64,000 nucleotides of DNA, from contig JAKOGI010000121.1 of assembly GCA_029747015.1 (NCBI GenBank), positions 559,501-623,500 on the forward strand, given 5' to 3'. Both the position numbers and the translations under genes were made by a program. The notes below the pieces were generated by a model, which was not told where the DNA came from, ran no database searches, and worked only from the letters and a program-made list of their open reading frames with translations. This document shows, in pieces, positions 21,742 through 33,747 of the stretch (its first letter is position 1; every line of letters begins with the position of its first letter). Source of the DNA: Carnegiea gigantea. Taxonomy: Eukaryota; Streptophyta; Magnoliopsida; Caryophyllales; Cactaceae.

Positions 21742-23411
21742 TCAATTTTTTTTCATAATACGCTTTGTCTTCCCCTGTTTCTTAACAATTTGGGTTATGG
21801 CCTCTGCTTGCTTGGTAATACTCTGATTGAGGAGTTGTACTTGCTCTCTTGGATCAAAGTGCTCAGCTGATGAATGGCGTGCTGCTGCAATTGTAGCTGG
21901 TTTCTTCAACTTGACCCTCTCCGAGCCAAAAACGTATACACGGCATTTTTTGTCCAGATTTTCTTTAATCCAAAACTTTTCTGGGGTCATAGGGGGCAGT
22001 TGGGACCCCCCTTGAGTTACAACTTAAGTGTACTCCTCCCATTTCTTATGGTGGTCCTCTTGAAAGCTGTCAAAAATAAAACTATTATATACTAAGGCGA
22101 TGAGTATAATATATGAATAATGTCTGAATAAAATGTGCCAAATTTACATATTTTTTGCAGATTATTTATCAACGAATACTTTATCTTTGGCTTTGTAGTG
22201 AGTGTCCTTAAATAGTTCTTCACATGTGGGGTCCTTACCTAATGCTTTGGCCTACAAAAAATAAAATGTAACGAATGATCAAATGTAACGAAGGACCAAA
22301 ACCTCATTCCTTACCATACATTGAATGTTGAAAATACACTTATTAATAAGCTCATTACTTTCCAGGCGCCTCTTCCTTTCACTAATCGGAAGCCACATGT
22401 ATGTAACGAAGGACCAAAACCTTATACATCACTCAATCTATTCTTTTTATTTTGTTGAGTCAACTTCTTAAACTTGTCATCCTCACTCCAATGCTTGAGC
22501 ATCTCATTCCAAACACTAGGTGGTAACCACTTTGCCTTTTTGTTGTACTTCCTAGCATATCAAAGATTATCCCTAAACCGAGTTGCACCTCTATATTCAA
22601 AGTTATGCCGTATCTGAATTTCATTGTATGGATGCTAGTAGTAGTGTTTGTGTAACAAAGTTGAAGTATATTAGTAAACATATCAAATAATTTAATGACG
22701 ACATTCAAATTTATTATACAGAAACCCAACCTTGAACTCATTAAACCATATGTCTCGCTGAGATTGTGGAACTTCCCCCACGTGGTCCAAGGACGTGTGT
22801 ACTTACCGGCAAAGCCTTCAACAATTTTTTAAACTACACCCTGGTATGGAACAAAACTAAGAACAAAAATAAATTCGTTAAGCTATTAAAAAAATATGAT
22901 TACTGAAGAAAAAAATTTATAATGAACTTACGTATCACTCTCAGGTAGCAAATAAATCTTATTATTCGTACTTGCAGCTTCACTATCAGGTGTAGGACTT
23001 TGTCTATCTCTTCCTACCCCTTTATTTTGGACCCCTTCATTGTAGATTGAGTGGCTTGGCATTCTAGGCTCCAACAATCTGATTATTGTTTTAATGTGGG
23101 CTAATAGTGCCAAACTGTTGATAAACTAATGGGGCAGCTGAAGTGCCACCGATGTAAGGATTATTAGGTTGGATAAGTGACTACATACCCATACCAAAAA
23201 AAGATGGTTGCATATATGGTTGCTCATTCATGCTACCAAAATAATTTTCGAACAGCTGAGTTGGGTCAAGAAAACCTTCAGACATCCCACTGAAGGTATT
23301 TGTTTCATAGTTTTTAGCAGGATTATTCTGTGGGATCGGTTGTGGTGCTCCTCTATCTGCACCACTCCTAACCGTTCGGCCTTGACCACGTCCACCATTT
23401 GCTCCAAACAT
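21742..23411 (-). pseudogene. Transposase_24-type (TNP1-like) gene of the CACTA element
   Basis: Minus-strand pieces include a Gly/Arg- and Pro-rich start (about 23411-23190) and, around 22440-22580, YNKKAKWLPPSVWNEMLKHW followed by an acidic stretch. Near 21990-21742 there is a final part with KCRVYVFGSERVK and a Gln/Lys-rich coiled-coil-like tail. This order is seen in the second protein of plant En/Spm elements (Pfam Transposase_24). An in-frame TGA lies just before the KKAKW block, and exons are disconnected. It is probably inactive; exon limits are approximate. Confidence 0.65.
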
Positions 23412-23667
23412 CTAACAAATGAGAATAAAATAGACACAAAATACAGCAACGCAAACATTGATAGTATTGTCAGTGGAAAATTACCGTACACAAAAAAACT
23501 TTCAACAATTGAATTGGACTAAATGTGTTAAACACATATACAATTATTTTTCCTAGCTTGCAATTAAAAATAAAGTACACAGACATGCATAAAGATCCAT
23601 ACAACTCAAAGATTAAATCAACCATTGTGGGACACATCGTCATCATCGTCATCATCACTTTGCAATG

Positions 23668-26600
23668 TTATATCTCCATCATCATAATCATCAGTGTCTT
23701 CAGCTTCATCTCCCATTCACCTTCTTCGTCCTCTTCATAGTCATCATCATGTTCACCATCCACATCATAATAATCACCCCAATCATGTCCATCAACACCA
23801 TCAGCTTGTGCAGTTTCATCGACTAATATTGTGGCTATTACGTTATCCACATTCATGGTTGTCATTTCACACTGTTGATAGGCAAGCTCTAAATTATCCT
23901 TATCTTTAGGGGCACCGCGAGGTTTGTTCGGTATAACTACCCACCAATTCGCTTTTCCCGGTATCCCCTCAGGGTACTTAAGGTATACCACTTGGGTTGT
24001 AGTATTAGCAAATATGAATGGATCAAACTTTCTGTAACGTCGGTTATAATTAACTTCGGGATAGAGGGTAAATTCAGGATAACGTAGCCCTCGAGGAACA
24101 TCCGGATCAAACCACTTATAATTAAAAAGTACACATTTTTTAATTGGTTCACCCGTGAATTTAACACAAATAATTTCATGAAGTATGCCATAATAATCCC
24201 CTGATGCTTCATCACCTTTGCCAACTCCTTTGACACACGCGCCATAATTATATCTGGCTTTACCTTCATTCCTAGCCTTGGTATGAAACCGATAACCATT
24301 AACTTTATACCCAGAAAAACATTCCACTACTATAATAGGTCCATGAGATAAGTTCATCAAAAAACTTTGCCTCTCATTATCAAACACCTGGTAAGAATTG
24401 ACCTATGAGGAAAAAAAACAGATAATTCTTTTTAGAATAAAAAAACATTTTATAGGAATTGAAGATTAGTTATGAAAAATTACTGGCATTGTACTCAAAT
24501 CATTGTGCAAAATTTGCCTCAATAAACAAGTAAACTTCCACATCGCTCGCGTTTAGACTATGACCGCGAAATTGATGTCTGAACCAACTATATTTCCCTA
24601 TTCAAATTATTTAATTACTCATCTATTTAAGTATTCAAATGAAAATTTCAATAACTGGTAAACTTCCTCCAAATATGGCTGCACTTTATCACAATTTAGT
24701 AAGATGTGAAGGTGAATGGCACGGTACTCCAACTCAGTAAGATATCTTTTTTTTCGATTTTCAAATGCAGTACCCTTACGATTGAACACCGGAAGAGTTG
24801 GCATTTGTGGTTCAGATTGTCGCATACCCTCATTACGCCTAATTCTTGGGCAATGCAAGCTTGATTGAAAATAATACTCAGCAAAATGTTTAATCTCAAA
24901 TGCTAAGTATGCCTGAACCATGGATGCCTCTACACGAGCTTTGTTCTTTGCCGTAGGCTTCAATCAACCAAACTACCTCTCAAAAGGATACATCCATCAA
25001 TATTGAACATGATGGTCCAACAAAACTTCTTCTGCTAAATGAATGGGCAAATGTTCAATGACATTCCAAAAACCAGGAGGGAAAACTGTCTCCAATTTAC
25101 AAAGAATTATAGCAATGTTCTTATTCATCTCTTCAAGCATGCTAACATGTAACTCACTAGGCATAGGTTTCTGAAAAATTCACTCAACTCGAACAAGGGT
25201 CCCAAAACATTTTTCGGAAGTGCAGCAAAAGCTATGGGAAGAAGATTCTCCAAAAAGACATGATGTTCATGACTTTTTATATTTTGAAACTTTGTGTTAG
25301 ATGGATCAACCCAATTTCTCATATTAGAACAATAACCATCAGACACATGAACCTTTCGCAACCATTCACAAATAGCCCTTTTCTGAGCTAACGACAGTGT
25401 AAACTTAGCTTTCGGCTTCAACTCTTGCCTACTGCACAGAATAGACATATCCATTCCTACTTTTATATCATCCTTTGTTTTTCCCTAAACATCCATCACT
25501 GTGTTTATAATATTTTCACTGAAAATTTTCTCAGTATGCATAACATCAAGGTTATGCCTTTGAAGTTGATACTTCCAATAAGGTAACTCCCAAAAGATAC
25601 TTTACTTTGTCCAATTATGTTCATTTTCCTGAAATCTGGGAATTTAAAATTGTACATTTGTAGTCACTTTAGGCAATATAGATGCTACATCAGACAATAT
25701 TTCACCAGATATCCTTCAGGGAGAGTCAATGTATATGCTCTTTCATTTACGAAAAGCAACTTTATTAGCTCTAAAACAATAATTCCGAGGCAAGAACTGA
25801 TGATGGCAATCGAACTAAGATGATTTTCGTGCATGCTATAACTGGAATGCACAATTTTGGTACATACAAACCGGACATGCTAACAACCCCATCCAACCGG
25901 ACAACAAACCATAGGCGGGATATCATTAATTGTCCACATTAATACAGCATGCAATCTAAAAGTTTTTCTGCATGATACATCAAATGTATCCACCCCGACA
26001 TCCCATAGCATTTTCAACTCATCAATTAAGGGTTGTAAGTACACATCAATTCTGTTCTTTAGATTTATTAGACCCGGAATAATACAACTTAAAAACATGT
26101 ATGGAGTAGTCATACACATATCTGGAGGCAAGTTATAAGGTGTAACAACAATTGGCCACATAGAATATGATCTTCTAAATATGAAAAATGGTGTGATCAA
26201 ACCATCAGTACATAGACCTAACCTTACATTCTGAGACTCTGCTGCAAAATTTGAATACTTTTGGTCAAAATGCTTCCACGCTAATGCATCTGACGGATGG
26301 CGAAGAACATCCGATTCTTGGCGGTGCTCATAGTGTCATCTCATGTAGACGACAGTACTTTTTGAGGCATACAGTCTTTGCAATCTTGGGATTAAAGGTG
26401 GGTAGTGCATTCTAGCACATGAAACCTCCTTATGGCCTCGTTGGTTGGAGTTCTTTGATAATTGTCTTGCACGTCCATAAAATTGGTATGCAGACAAACC
26501 CTCATTATGTTTATAATAAATCATGCAACTATTCGGACAACAATCAATTTCCTGAACATCCATGCCTAAATCTCTCACTTTTCTCAGCTGCTGATGATAA

Positions 26601-27180
26601 TTTTTTAGAATGCGACTTTCAGGAGGGCATATATCTTTCATTAGACCAACAACTTCATTGAAACAATGTTGAGACATGTTGTGCCCCGATTTAATACTAA
26701 GTAGCCTCATAGACATTTCTAATTCAGTTATCTTACACCCTTCATATAACGGTCATTGGGCAGATTCAAGCACAGTGTAAAATGTCTCAGGATTTATGTC
26801 ATGAGAGCTACTTTTGTTCATTTCATTAGCTTGGAAGGCAGCATAAAGCATGTTCTTCATATGATTATGATCATTGTGATCGTAATCAAAATCCATAGAT
26901 TGTGAACTACTTGCACCCCCTACTTCCGAATTATGTTCTTCCCCATGACTTGTCCAATACCAATAATTCTTCACAAGCATCTTTCTATACAAATAAAACT
27001 TTACAACGTCATGTGTAAAATACTGTATATTCTTGTACTTCACACATGGAAATCTATAAGCTCCATTAATTCTATACTCCTCCTGATTTCGTGCAAATTC
27101 ATCTTACTCCTATCAACCACTCATTTCTAAGCCCATGTCCATCAGGATTTCTTCTCCTATAGATCCATTGATGATGCAAT
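23668..27180 (-). pseudogene. TNP2-type CACTA transposase, degenerate
   Basis: Domains appear in the usual order on the minus strand. An N-terminal transposase-associated domain has RRNPDGHGLRNEW and CVKYKNIQYFTHD (27180-26750). The Transposase_21 core contains LKNYHQQLRKVRDLGMD with CPNSCMIYY (26716-26336) and GLCTDGLITPF with PYNLPPDMC (26200-25880). A DUF4218 part has HVFLENLLPIAFAALPKNVL (25454-25125) and continues to about 24619. A DUF4216 part has YYGILHEIICVKF and VLFNYKWFD (24387-23668). Several in-frame stops and shifts separate the blocks. It would have been the DNA-cleaving transposase of the element. Confidence 0.88.
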
Positions 27181-27334
27181 GGCCAATCCATATGTTGCTA
27201 ATTTGATTGCCTTAATTATTATGTATACTACAATTAATTTCAATAAATATCTTTTAGAAATCTATTTAATCAATTCAATATTTGAAAGACAATAATGAAC
27301 TTATATATGAATATTACCACAATGTTGAAGCACA

Positions 27335-27657
27335 TAAATAATTATACGTAACAAATCAAACAAACTATACAGAAAATTAAACACACGTCAAAAAAGAATA
27401 TACTTAACGTACATACCAAAAATTAATATACATAACAAATCGAACATGAAATAAACATACTTAACATACTTAAATCATTTACCAAAATGAAACATATTAC
27501 ACATGTTTACCTACTTACAACTATTTCATTTATCCAAATCAACATACATTACAAATTAAATTAAAGATTAAATTATTTACTATAAATTTTATATTCACTA
27601 ATGGTACTAATAAATTTATATATATTACAAAAAACTAAATTTAACAACAATGTAATT

Positions 27658-27725
<68 letters not shown>

Positions 27726-28870
27726 TAAGCATACAACAATGTAATTAAACATATATACATGTATTACAAAAAAATAAAATTGATTTAACTATTTTATTTA
27801 TCATAATAAACCTAATTAAGCATCAAACACAAATTACACTATTTATTTCACACTTCATCCAAATAAACAAACCCCCAAAAAAAAAGTATTAACCCAAAAA
27901 TAAAATAAAAATACTTAACAAATCAAACAAATCATACAAAAAAATTAACCATACCTCAAAAAAGAATATTCTTCATATACTTACCAAAAATTAATATACA
28001 CAACAAATCAAACAAAAAATAAACATACTCAACATATATACTTAAATCATTTACCAAAACAAAATATATATTATACATGCTTACCTACTTACAACTATTT
28101 CATTTATCCAAATCAACATACATTACAAATTAACTTCAAGATTAAATTATTTAGTATAAATTTTATATTCACTAATGACACTAATAAAAAAACTTATATG
28201 CATATTTGGTTCACAGTTTATGTTTCCATATTCCTTAAATAAATTTTCACAAAAACCTAAAATACAACAATATAATTAAACATATATAATTAAACATATA
28301 TGCAAAAAAAAAATTAACATAACTATGTTATTTGTCAAAATAAACCTAATTAAGCATCAAACACAAATTAAACTATTTATTCCACACTTCATCCAAATAA
28401 ACAAACCCAAACAAAAATAACAAAATACTATTAATGTAAAAATAAAGTAAGAATTCTTAACATATCAAACAAATCATACAAAAAATTAAACATACCTTAA
28501 AAAAACATACACTTTACATATTTACAAAAAATTAATATATAGTACAAATCGAACAAAAAATAAACATACTTAGCAAATTTAAATTATTTACTAAAACAAA
28601 ACACATTATACATGCTTAACATACTTCAACATTTTATAATAATTATACAATTATTATAAATGTACATACTTAACAGTTAATATATTTTATTCCACTTATT
28701 CAAATAAATATGCTTCACAAATTAAATAAAAAATTAACATAATTCACATCCATATTTTATGAAACAAAATAAATTAAATAAATTATACAAATATGCTTTA
28801 AAATTAAATTTCACAAAATTTAGCAATACATACCAAATTAATAAAATTTCAAAACACAACAATTCCACTG
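27335..28870. repeat. Long-period tandem repeat inside the CACTA element
   Basis: Three diverged AT-rich copies carry the landmark TACCAAAAATTAATATAC and neighbours, starting near 27365, 27929 and 28468 (offsets of about 564 and 539 bases). The first two also share CTACTTACAACTATTTCATT and CACACTTCATCCAAATAAAC. The third is truncated. Confidence 0.75.
27661..27720. repeat. Microsatellite (CA)15(TA)15
   Basis: A perfect CA run (27661-27690) is followed directly by a perfect TA run (27691-27720). It is likely polymorphic. Confidence 0.95.
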
Positions 28871-31521
28871 ATATTTAAATACCCGAAAAAATAAGCGGAT
28901 TACCGGCGGCGGCGACGGAAGAACAGGCGGCGGCGGCAGCAGCACTAGCGGCGGCGGTGGCGACGGCGACAACTCTTCAACCCATTCATAACAAATCAAC
29001 CACCATAAAAAAACCAATTAATTTAAATATTTCAATTTCAAAGAACAAATTAACTAAAAATAAATGACTTACCGGTGAATTATAAGTGACGGTAACTCTT
29101 TTTTCCAGTCACTGGAAACCATGAAAATCTTCCGCTTTCTCTCTCTTCCATGCTCCCTCTCTCTCTCTCTCTTCGTAGCTCTCTTTTTCTCTCTTCGCAG
29201 TTCAAATGAAACTTTTTTGCCAGTTGGATGGCCCTAACTCCATTACATTTCTTCCTAATTTATGAGATCAAAGCATTTACTTAAGTACCATGTATCCTTG
29301 TAACATTCTTAACAGAGTGATTGTTTGCATTTGCAGCAAACTGACCACTAGCTATAAGGAAATTAAAGGACGATAAGTACCTGAATATGAAAGGGTAAAG
29401 ATTAGAATCAATTATTAGGTTTTGCCATATATGGAATATACATCTGTGTTTTTAATTCAGTCCATCTGCAAAAGTCTTTTGCAGCCCATGTCAATTGGCT
29501 TTTTTCCTGGACGGACAGAACACAGATGAACATTGCAACATCTCTTCTCTGCTGTGAAATTGACAGTCCCACCGAAGAATTCTGAGACAAAGCTAGTCAG
29601 TTTGTTTTGTGGTTAGAAGGCTTAAAGACGGGTATAACTTGTCTTGTCATTGATAGTGCAGATTGGTTAAATATGGATAAATCTGCCATCCCAAAATTAC
29701 GTTGACAAAAAAGTATCCCAAAATAGGTTGCTTTAAGAAAAAATTAAGATGTCAGCATAATTTCTTGTTGATAGAAATATAATTTCTCAACATATATGAA
29801 TGAATCTCTAGTTCAAACTGATGTGAATTATCTATCATTTTGGCCAACGTTCATATATGTATCAATCATTTTAGGGTTTGGCTGTTTTTGAATTGATTTG
29901 AGTGCCGCATATAATTTTGGCCACCGTTCATATATGTAGAAACTATGTTCTTTGTCTTGAATTCAGTTGATATTTATTTTCTTCTTCTCCGATTAGTTTA
30001 ATTTGTCGTAACCTAACTTCATGCTCACAATACTGAATCATTCATACTCATAAGTTGTAGTATAATGCATATTGTTTCAATTGTGGTATTATGATTTATA
30101 CAGAAAAATCACCTCAGTGGTTACTGTGTATGAGGATGATCCATTGGTGTTGTTAGGATCAAGGAAAGCATTGAGGTGCGCATAGATGATGCAGGGAGCA
30201 ATGAACGTACAACCACCCCGCTCCTACCTTGTAGTGAAACCATTTATGTCTAACTGTTTGATACTCATTTCCAGAGGCCTTTCCTCTTCTCTATAAACCT
30301 TTTTACACCAAAGACACTTCAGTTTCAGTCAATAAGTCATGAATAGCTTAAAATTGTGCTAATTGAAGCAAGCGAGCAGATCTTGAAAGGCACTGTCAGG
30401 AAACACGTGACCATGGCGGCTAACAAAAGGGGGAGCGGAAACATAAGTAAAGAAATCAAGTTGATCCCAGTAGTAGACTTGTACTTATTTTTTCTTTGGT
30501 GGTTGGTATGCAATCTAGCATAGTGTTTATAAGGGACATGAGAAGTGTCCAGAAGATTTTTGATGAGAACCGCATACCTGAAAATTGAATGCGAGCAAGA
30601 GTAGACACTGTCGGATATGTGAACAATCAAGGAGTAAGGCAACTCTAGTATAGTATAGCATTTGACACTCCTTGATTAATCGTTATAAGGGGAATGCATT
30701 TGGACTTTCAGGCAATAAATCTGTCTATATATAATCTCAGTTTTCATAACTAATATTTGTATTGACAATTCCTACTCATACCAATAACGGATGTCTCTGT
30801 TGGACAATAGGTGTCTGTAGGAAGGATCATCAGCTCTGGTATGAAAGAAGGTCTTTTAGGCTCAAGAATGTCCTTGACTTTGACATTTGAATTTAGCCAA
30901 AACCAAACAGGCCATTTTGCACTGTGCTGGGCAGCTGGGGTACCCTGATACACATGCTTTCTTGAATGTGTGCACCATCACATTATCTATGTGATATGTC
31001 TGTTTCAGTCACTTTGAAATTCTCTAGCACATTTAACCATGAAGTTCAGTCACTAAAACAACATATATGAATGTAGAACAATAAAAGTAGTGTACCGGAG
31101 GGCCATATGGATGAGCTTAAGAGATAAGTTCATAATCACCAGAGCTGCTGAGACACCAGCCATGGTAGACACACTAAAGCCTACCTTGCTGATCAATCTG
31201 CCCTTTAGAGAGGGGAGCCAATCGGTGAGAACATAAGTCATTGAAGACCTTCCATTAGCACTCATTCCTATCCCAGTTGTCCACCACATTAAGGCCCATG
31301 ATCCTCTTCCCATGGGGCATCCTCTTATCCAATTCAAGAGGTGATTTTCATGTGAGCTACAACTAGTGGCATAGCTGTGGTAGAGGATCCTTGCTGAGAG
31401 CATAGCGAGCTGAGCGGGAGTCATGGATGATGAAGCCCCAACAACACCCACCATGGTCCTAGGGTCTATCTACCAGATATTGCCCACAAAAACAGGTGGC
31501 TCCAAATTTGAACTGGATGTA

Positions 31522-31533
31522 TGCATATATAGG
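31522..31533 (-). promoter_or_regulatory. TATA-like core promoter of oxygenase copy B
   Basis: The complement of TGCATATATAGG lies 68 bases before the start codon. Copy A has the same TGCATATAT motif 72 bases before its start, so the core promoter was duplicated with the gene. Confidence 0.5.
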
Positions 31534-33747
31534 CTAATCAAGGTGTCCTTTCTCCTCCTTTGCATTTGTTGTTCTTATTCTTTCTCTATACGTTTCGTAC
31601 TTGCTTACTTTCCCTTTCGTGTCATGTACTCTATCATAAAAGTACGAGTTCTACTTTGTTATGTCAACCCTAAATTAGTTTTGCAGATTTTTTTTTCTGC
31701 ACGTGGATGGTTTCCTACGGACACTTGCTTATGTTCCTTTCATAATTTAGTACCACATCTTGTTCATTTTGCGTGTTGTTTCTCCAGTGGAGATTGCTTA
31801 ACATCTGTGTGATCCACATTGTTTTTCTCAGAAGAATGAGATAGGTATGTCCTTGAAAGTCTTCGGGTGTTGGCTTATAATGGCCATTCTGAGGCCATAC
31901 TGTATGTCCATATAACGGAGGCTAGCATTCCTTCTGAAATTATCAGTCACAGAAGAAATGCCACTCGATCATTATCAAGATGACTGCAAACTTTTTCTGT
32001 CCACGAGGACCCTTCAGGCTATATTTTATACTACTCTGCTTATTTCACAAAGCATTCAACATGGTCTGACCACAACTGCCCAATATTCAGGGGATCCTTT
32101 CCCTAAGTAGATGAGCAAAGTATAACCATAAACTATGTTGGCTCAGGTAATGAAGACGAGGGGAAGATATGCATGAAAGATCAACCAATTGAAGACCAAA
32201 GCTAGAACTGGCACTTATAGTGGTATCAATTCAAATTTGGAATCTGAAAAGCTTATCTCAAGAAGATGGATACAGCTTACTCAGATTGATAAATGACTCA
32301 TTTGTTATGCGTGCCTCTTAAATGTCTTATCACAAGCTGGGAAGGGGCCGGGTACAACTACAAAATGGAAAACAGACATGAAGAAAATTGTTCTTTTATA
32401 CTCCTCTCCATTGCTATAATGTGTGACTGAGGCCTGGATTTTCAGCATCTAAGTGACAATAGTAGAAACAACAAAATTGATCTGAGAGCTAAAAAAAAAA
32501 AAAATTGTTCTTTATACTCCTCTCCATTGCTATAATGTGTGACTGAGGCCTGGATTTTCAGCATCTAAGTGACAATAGTAGAGACAACAAAATTGATCTG
32601 AGAGCTAAACCTAACCGAATGACCTAGATCAACACCCAAGCTGACACCTAATACAGACTGATCCAAATTGGACGCGAAACCCAAATTTGTGTGAACCAAA
32701 CTGAACCAACATGGACTTTTCCACCAAAGTTGCTTAGTATCGCAAAACATACATATTGGAGCAAAGACCTGACTTAAACCCAAACCTGAACTGAAATTGA
32801 ATCTCATCGACCTAAATATGATACAACCAGCAGTTGATGTGATCTAAACCCTATCCAATTGACTCCATTGCCAAGCCAACTTTTCAATTGTTGTTAGGCT
32901 AATCTTCTTTCTTTCTTTCTCTTACATGATTTTCTTCTTCTTCTTCTGGCTTTTTTTTTTTAAGTAGTGGGCTGTTGGCTTTAAGAAAAGAAGGAAGAAG
33001 TGCCATCTGTCACCTAAGTATCACATTGTTTGTTAACCTCCAAGTCTCAAGTGACATTAGTTATTTTGTATGGAAAGAAATCACATGTATTACTAAATAT
33101 TACATAATCTGGAGCAAAACTCAAAGGAAGGGAGCAAACAAGATACAAGATCTTAGATTGACCTTTCTGTCAATGGGCACTAGAAATGTAAAATATGCTT
33201 CTGGTGCTGCAGTGAAAGACAATTTGTAGTCAGATTCAGGTTGATGCCTTATATTTTCATGAAAGTTTTTGCATTTTTATCATAAACTATGATGAGACAC
33301 TTATGCACTTTGGGCAACTTGAGAAGTTCTATTTTTGAAATTGATTTCATTTAGTTTTGAATCCCATCAATTACACTCCCCTCCCTTTAAAAAAAAAGAC
33401 AAAAAGGTTCTATCTTGTATTCATACTATGCTGAACACAACTTGTTGCTGTTACTTGTTTAGGAATATGTGGGCATGGGGTAGGCATCATAAATGCGCTT
33501 GCTGTTGCAAGGGGCATATGAAACCCATTGCGAATATGCCTCTGAAATGAATGGCAATAATTGCTATGAACACCTTATTTTCATTCATTAGAAGCAGCCG
33601 AATTTGGACTTGTTGCGGCTATATGGTGTCTTAGCTGAATTCCCTTCCTGATCAGCTCTGCAACATGATCCTGGAAAATTGTAGTAACTATTTAATTCTC
33701 CGGCTTTAGTTAAGGGGCATAGTTAATATCATATGGCACATTATACT
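31534..33747. other. Spacer upstream of oxygenase copy B
   Basis: No gene is supported. It contains blocks shared with 7.2-8.2 kb. The stretch 32610-32830 has an AACCCAAA/CTGAACC-rich texture also seen weakly at 40.1-40.3 and 48.2-48.4 kb. A tandem duplication lies at 32384-32608. Small open frames here have no family features. Confidence 0.45.
32384..32608. repeat. Near-identical tandem duplication, about 110 bases
   Basis: Copies at about 32384-32493 and 32501-32608 share TCCTCTCCATTGCTATAATG through TGATCTGAGAGCTAAA. They have only a few differences (a TT deletion after GTTC, and GAAACA against GAGACA) and are separated by an A-run. The near identity suggests a recent duplication. Confidence 0.9.

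Larger units (their letters stand above)
21186..29200 (-). mobile_element. CACTA element with decayed TNP2-type genes
   Basis: The left end reads TACTACAAAAATA (a CACTACAAAAA-type terminus with its first base changed), followed by subterminal CCGACGAAAA, GACGGAATA and CCGTCGGAAATTCCGTCGG-type repeats. The interior reads right to left: a TNP2-type transposase, then a Transposase_24-type gene. The right end is placed at about 29200 only because the interrupted oxygenase exon resumes there. No matching right TIR is recognisable. The 5' part holds a tandem repeat (27335-28870), a CA/TA microsatellite and a GGC-rich stretch (28905-28970). Stops throughout mark it as inactive. Confidence 0.85.
20643..31454 (-). 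pseudogene. PTC52/ACD1-like Rieske oxygenase, copy B, broken
   Basis: All seven exons of copy A have counterparts: 31096-31454, 30782-30975, 30489-30577, 30125-30298, 29381-29581, 29201-29254 plus about 21071-21185, and 20643-20898. Defects are many. Exon 1 lacks about 205 bases, which shifts the frame, and its Rieske stretch has three stops, with CPH changed to CSH. Exon 2 has lost its AG acceptor. Exon 4 contains a stop (TTR, stop, ER). Exon 6 is frame-shifted and split by an 8-kb CACTA element. In exon 7 the conserved Trp of YWSH is a TAG stop. The start codon and a TATA-like stretch upstream survive. It cannot make the enzyme. Confidence 0.93.

Noticed and set aside
27661..27720. Regularly spaced repeats as a CRISPR-like array
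   Set aside because: They are a simple dinucleotide microsatellite in a plant genome; no repeat-spacer structure exists anywhere in the window.
33335..33550. Cys-rich small open frame (CCCYLFRNM, CACCCKGH) as a small secreted protein gene
   Set aside because: It has no signal peptide, start context or homologous frame in the duplicated spacer at 7.9-8.1 kb.
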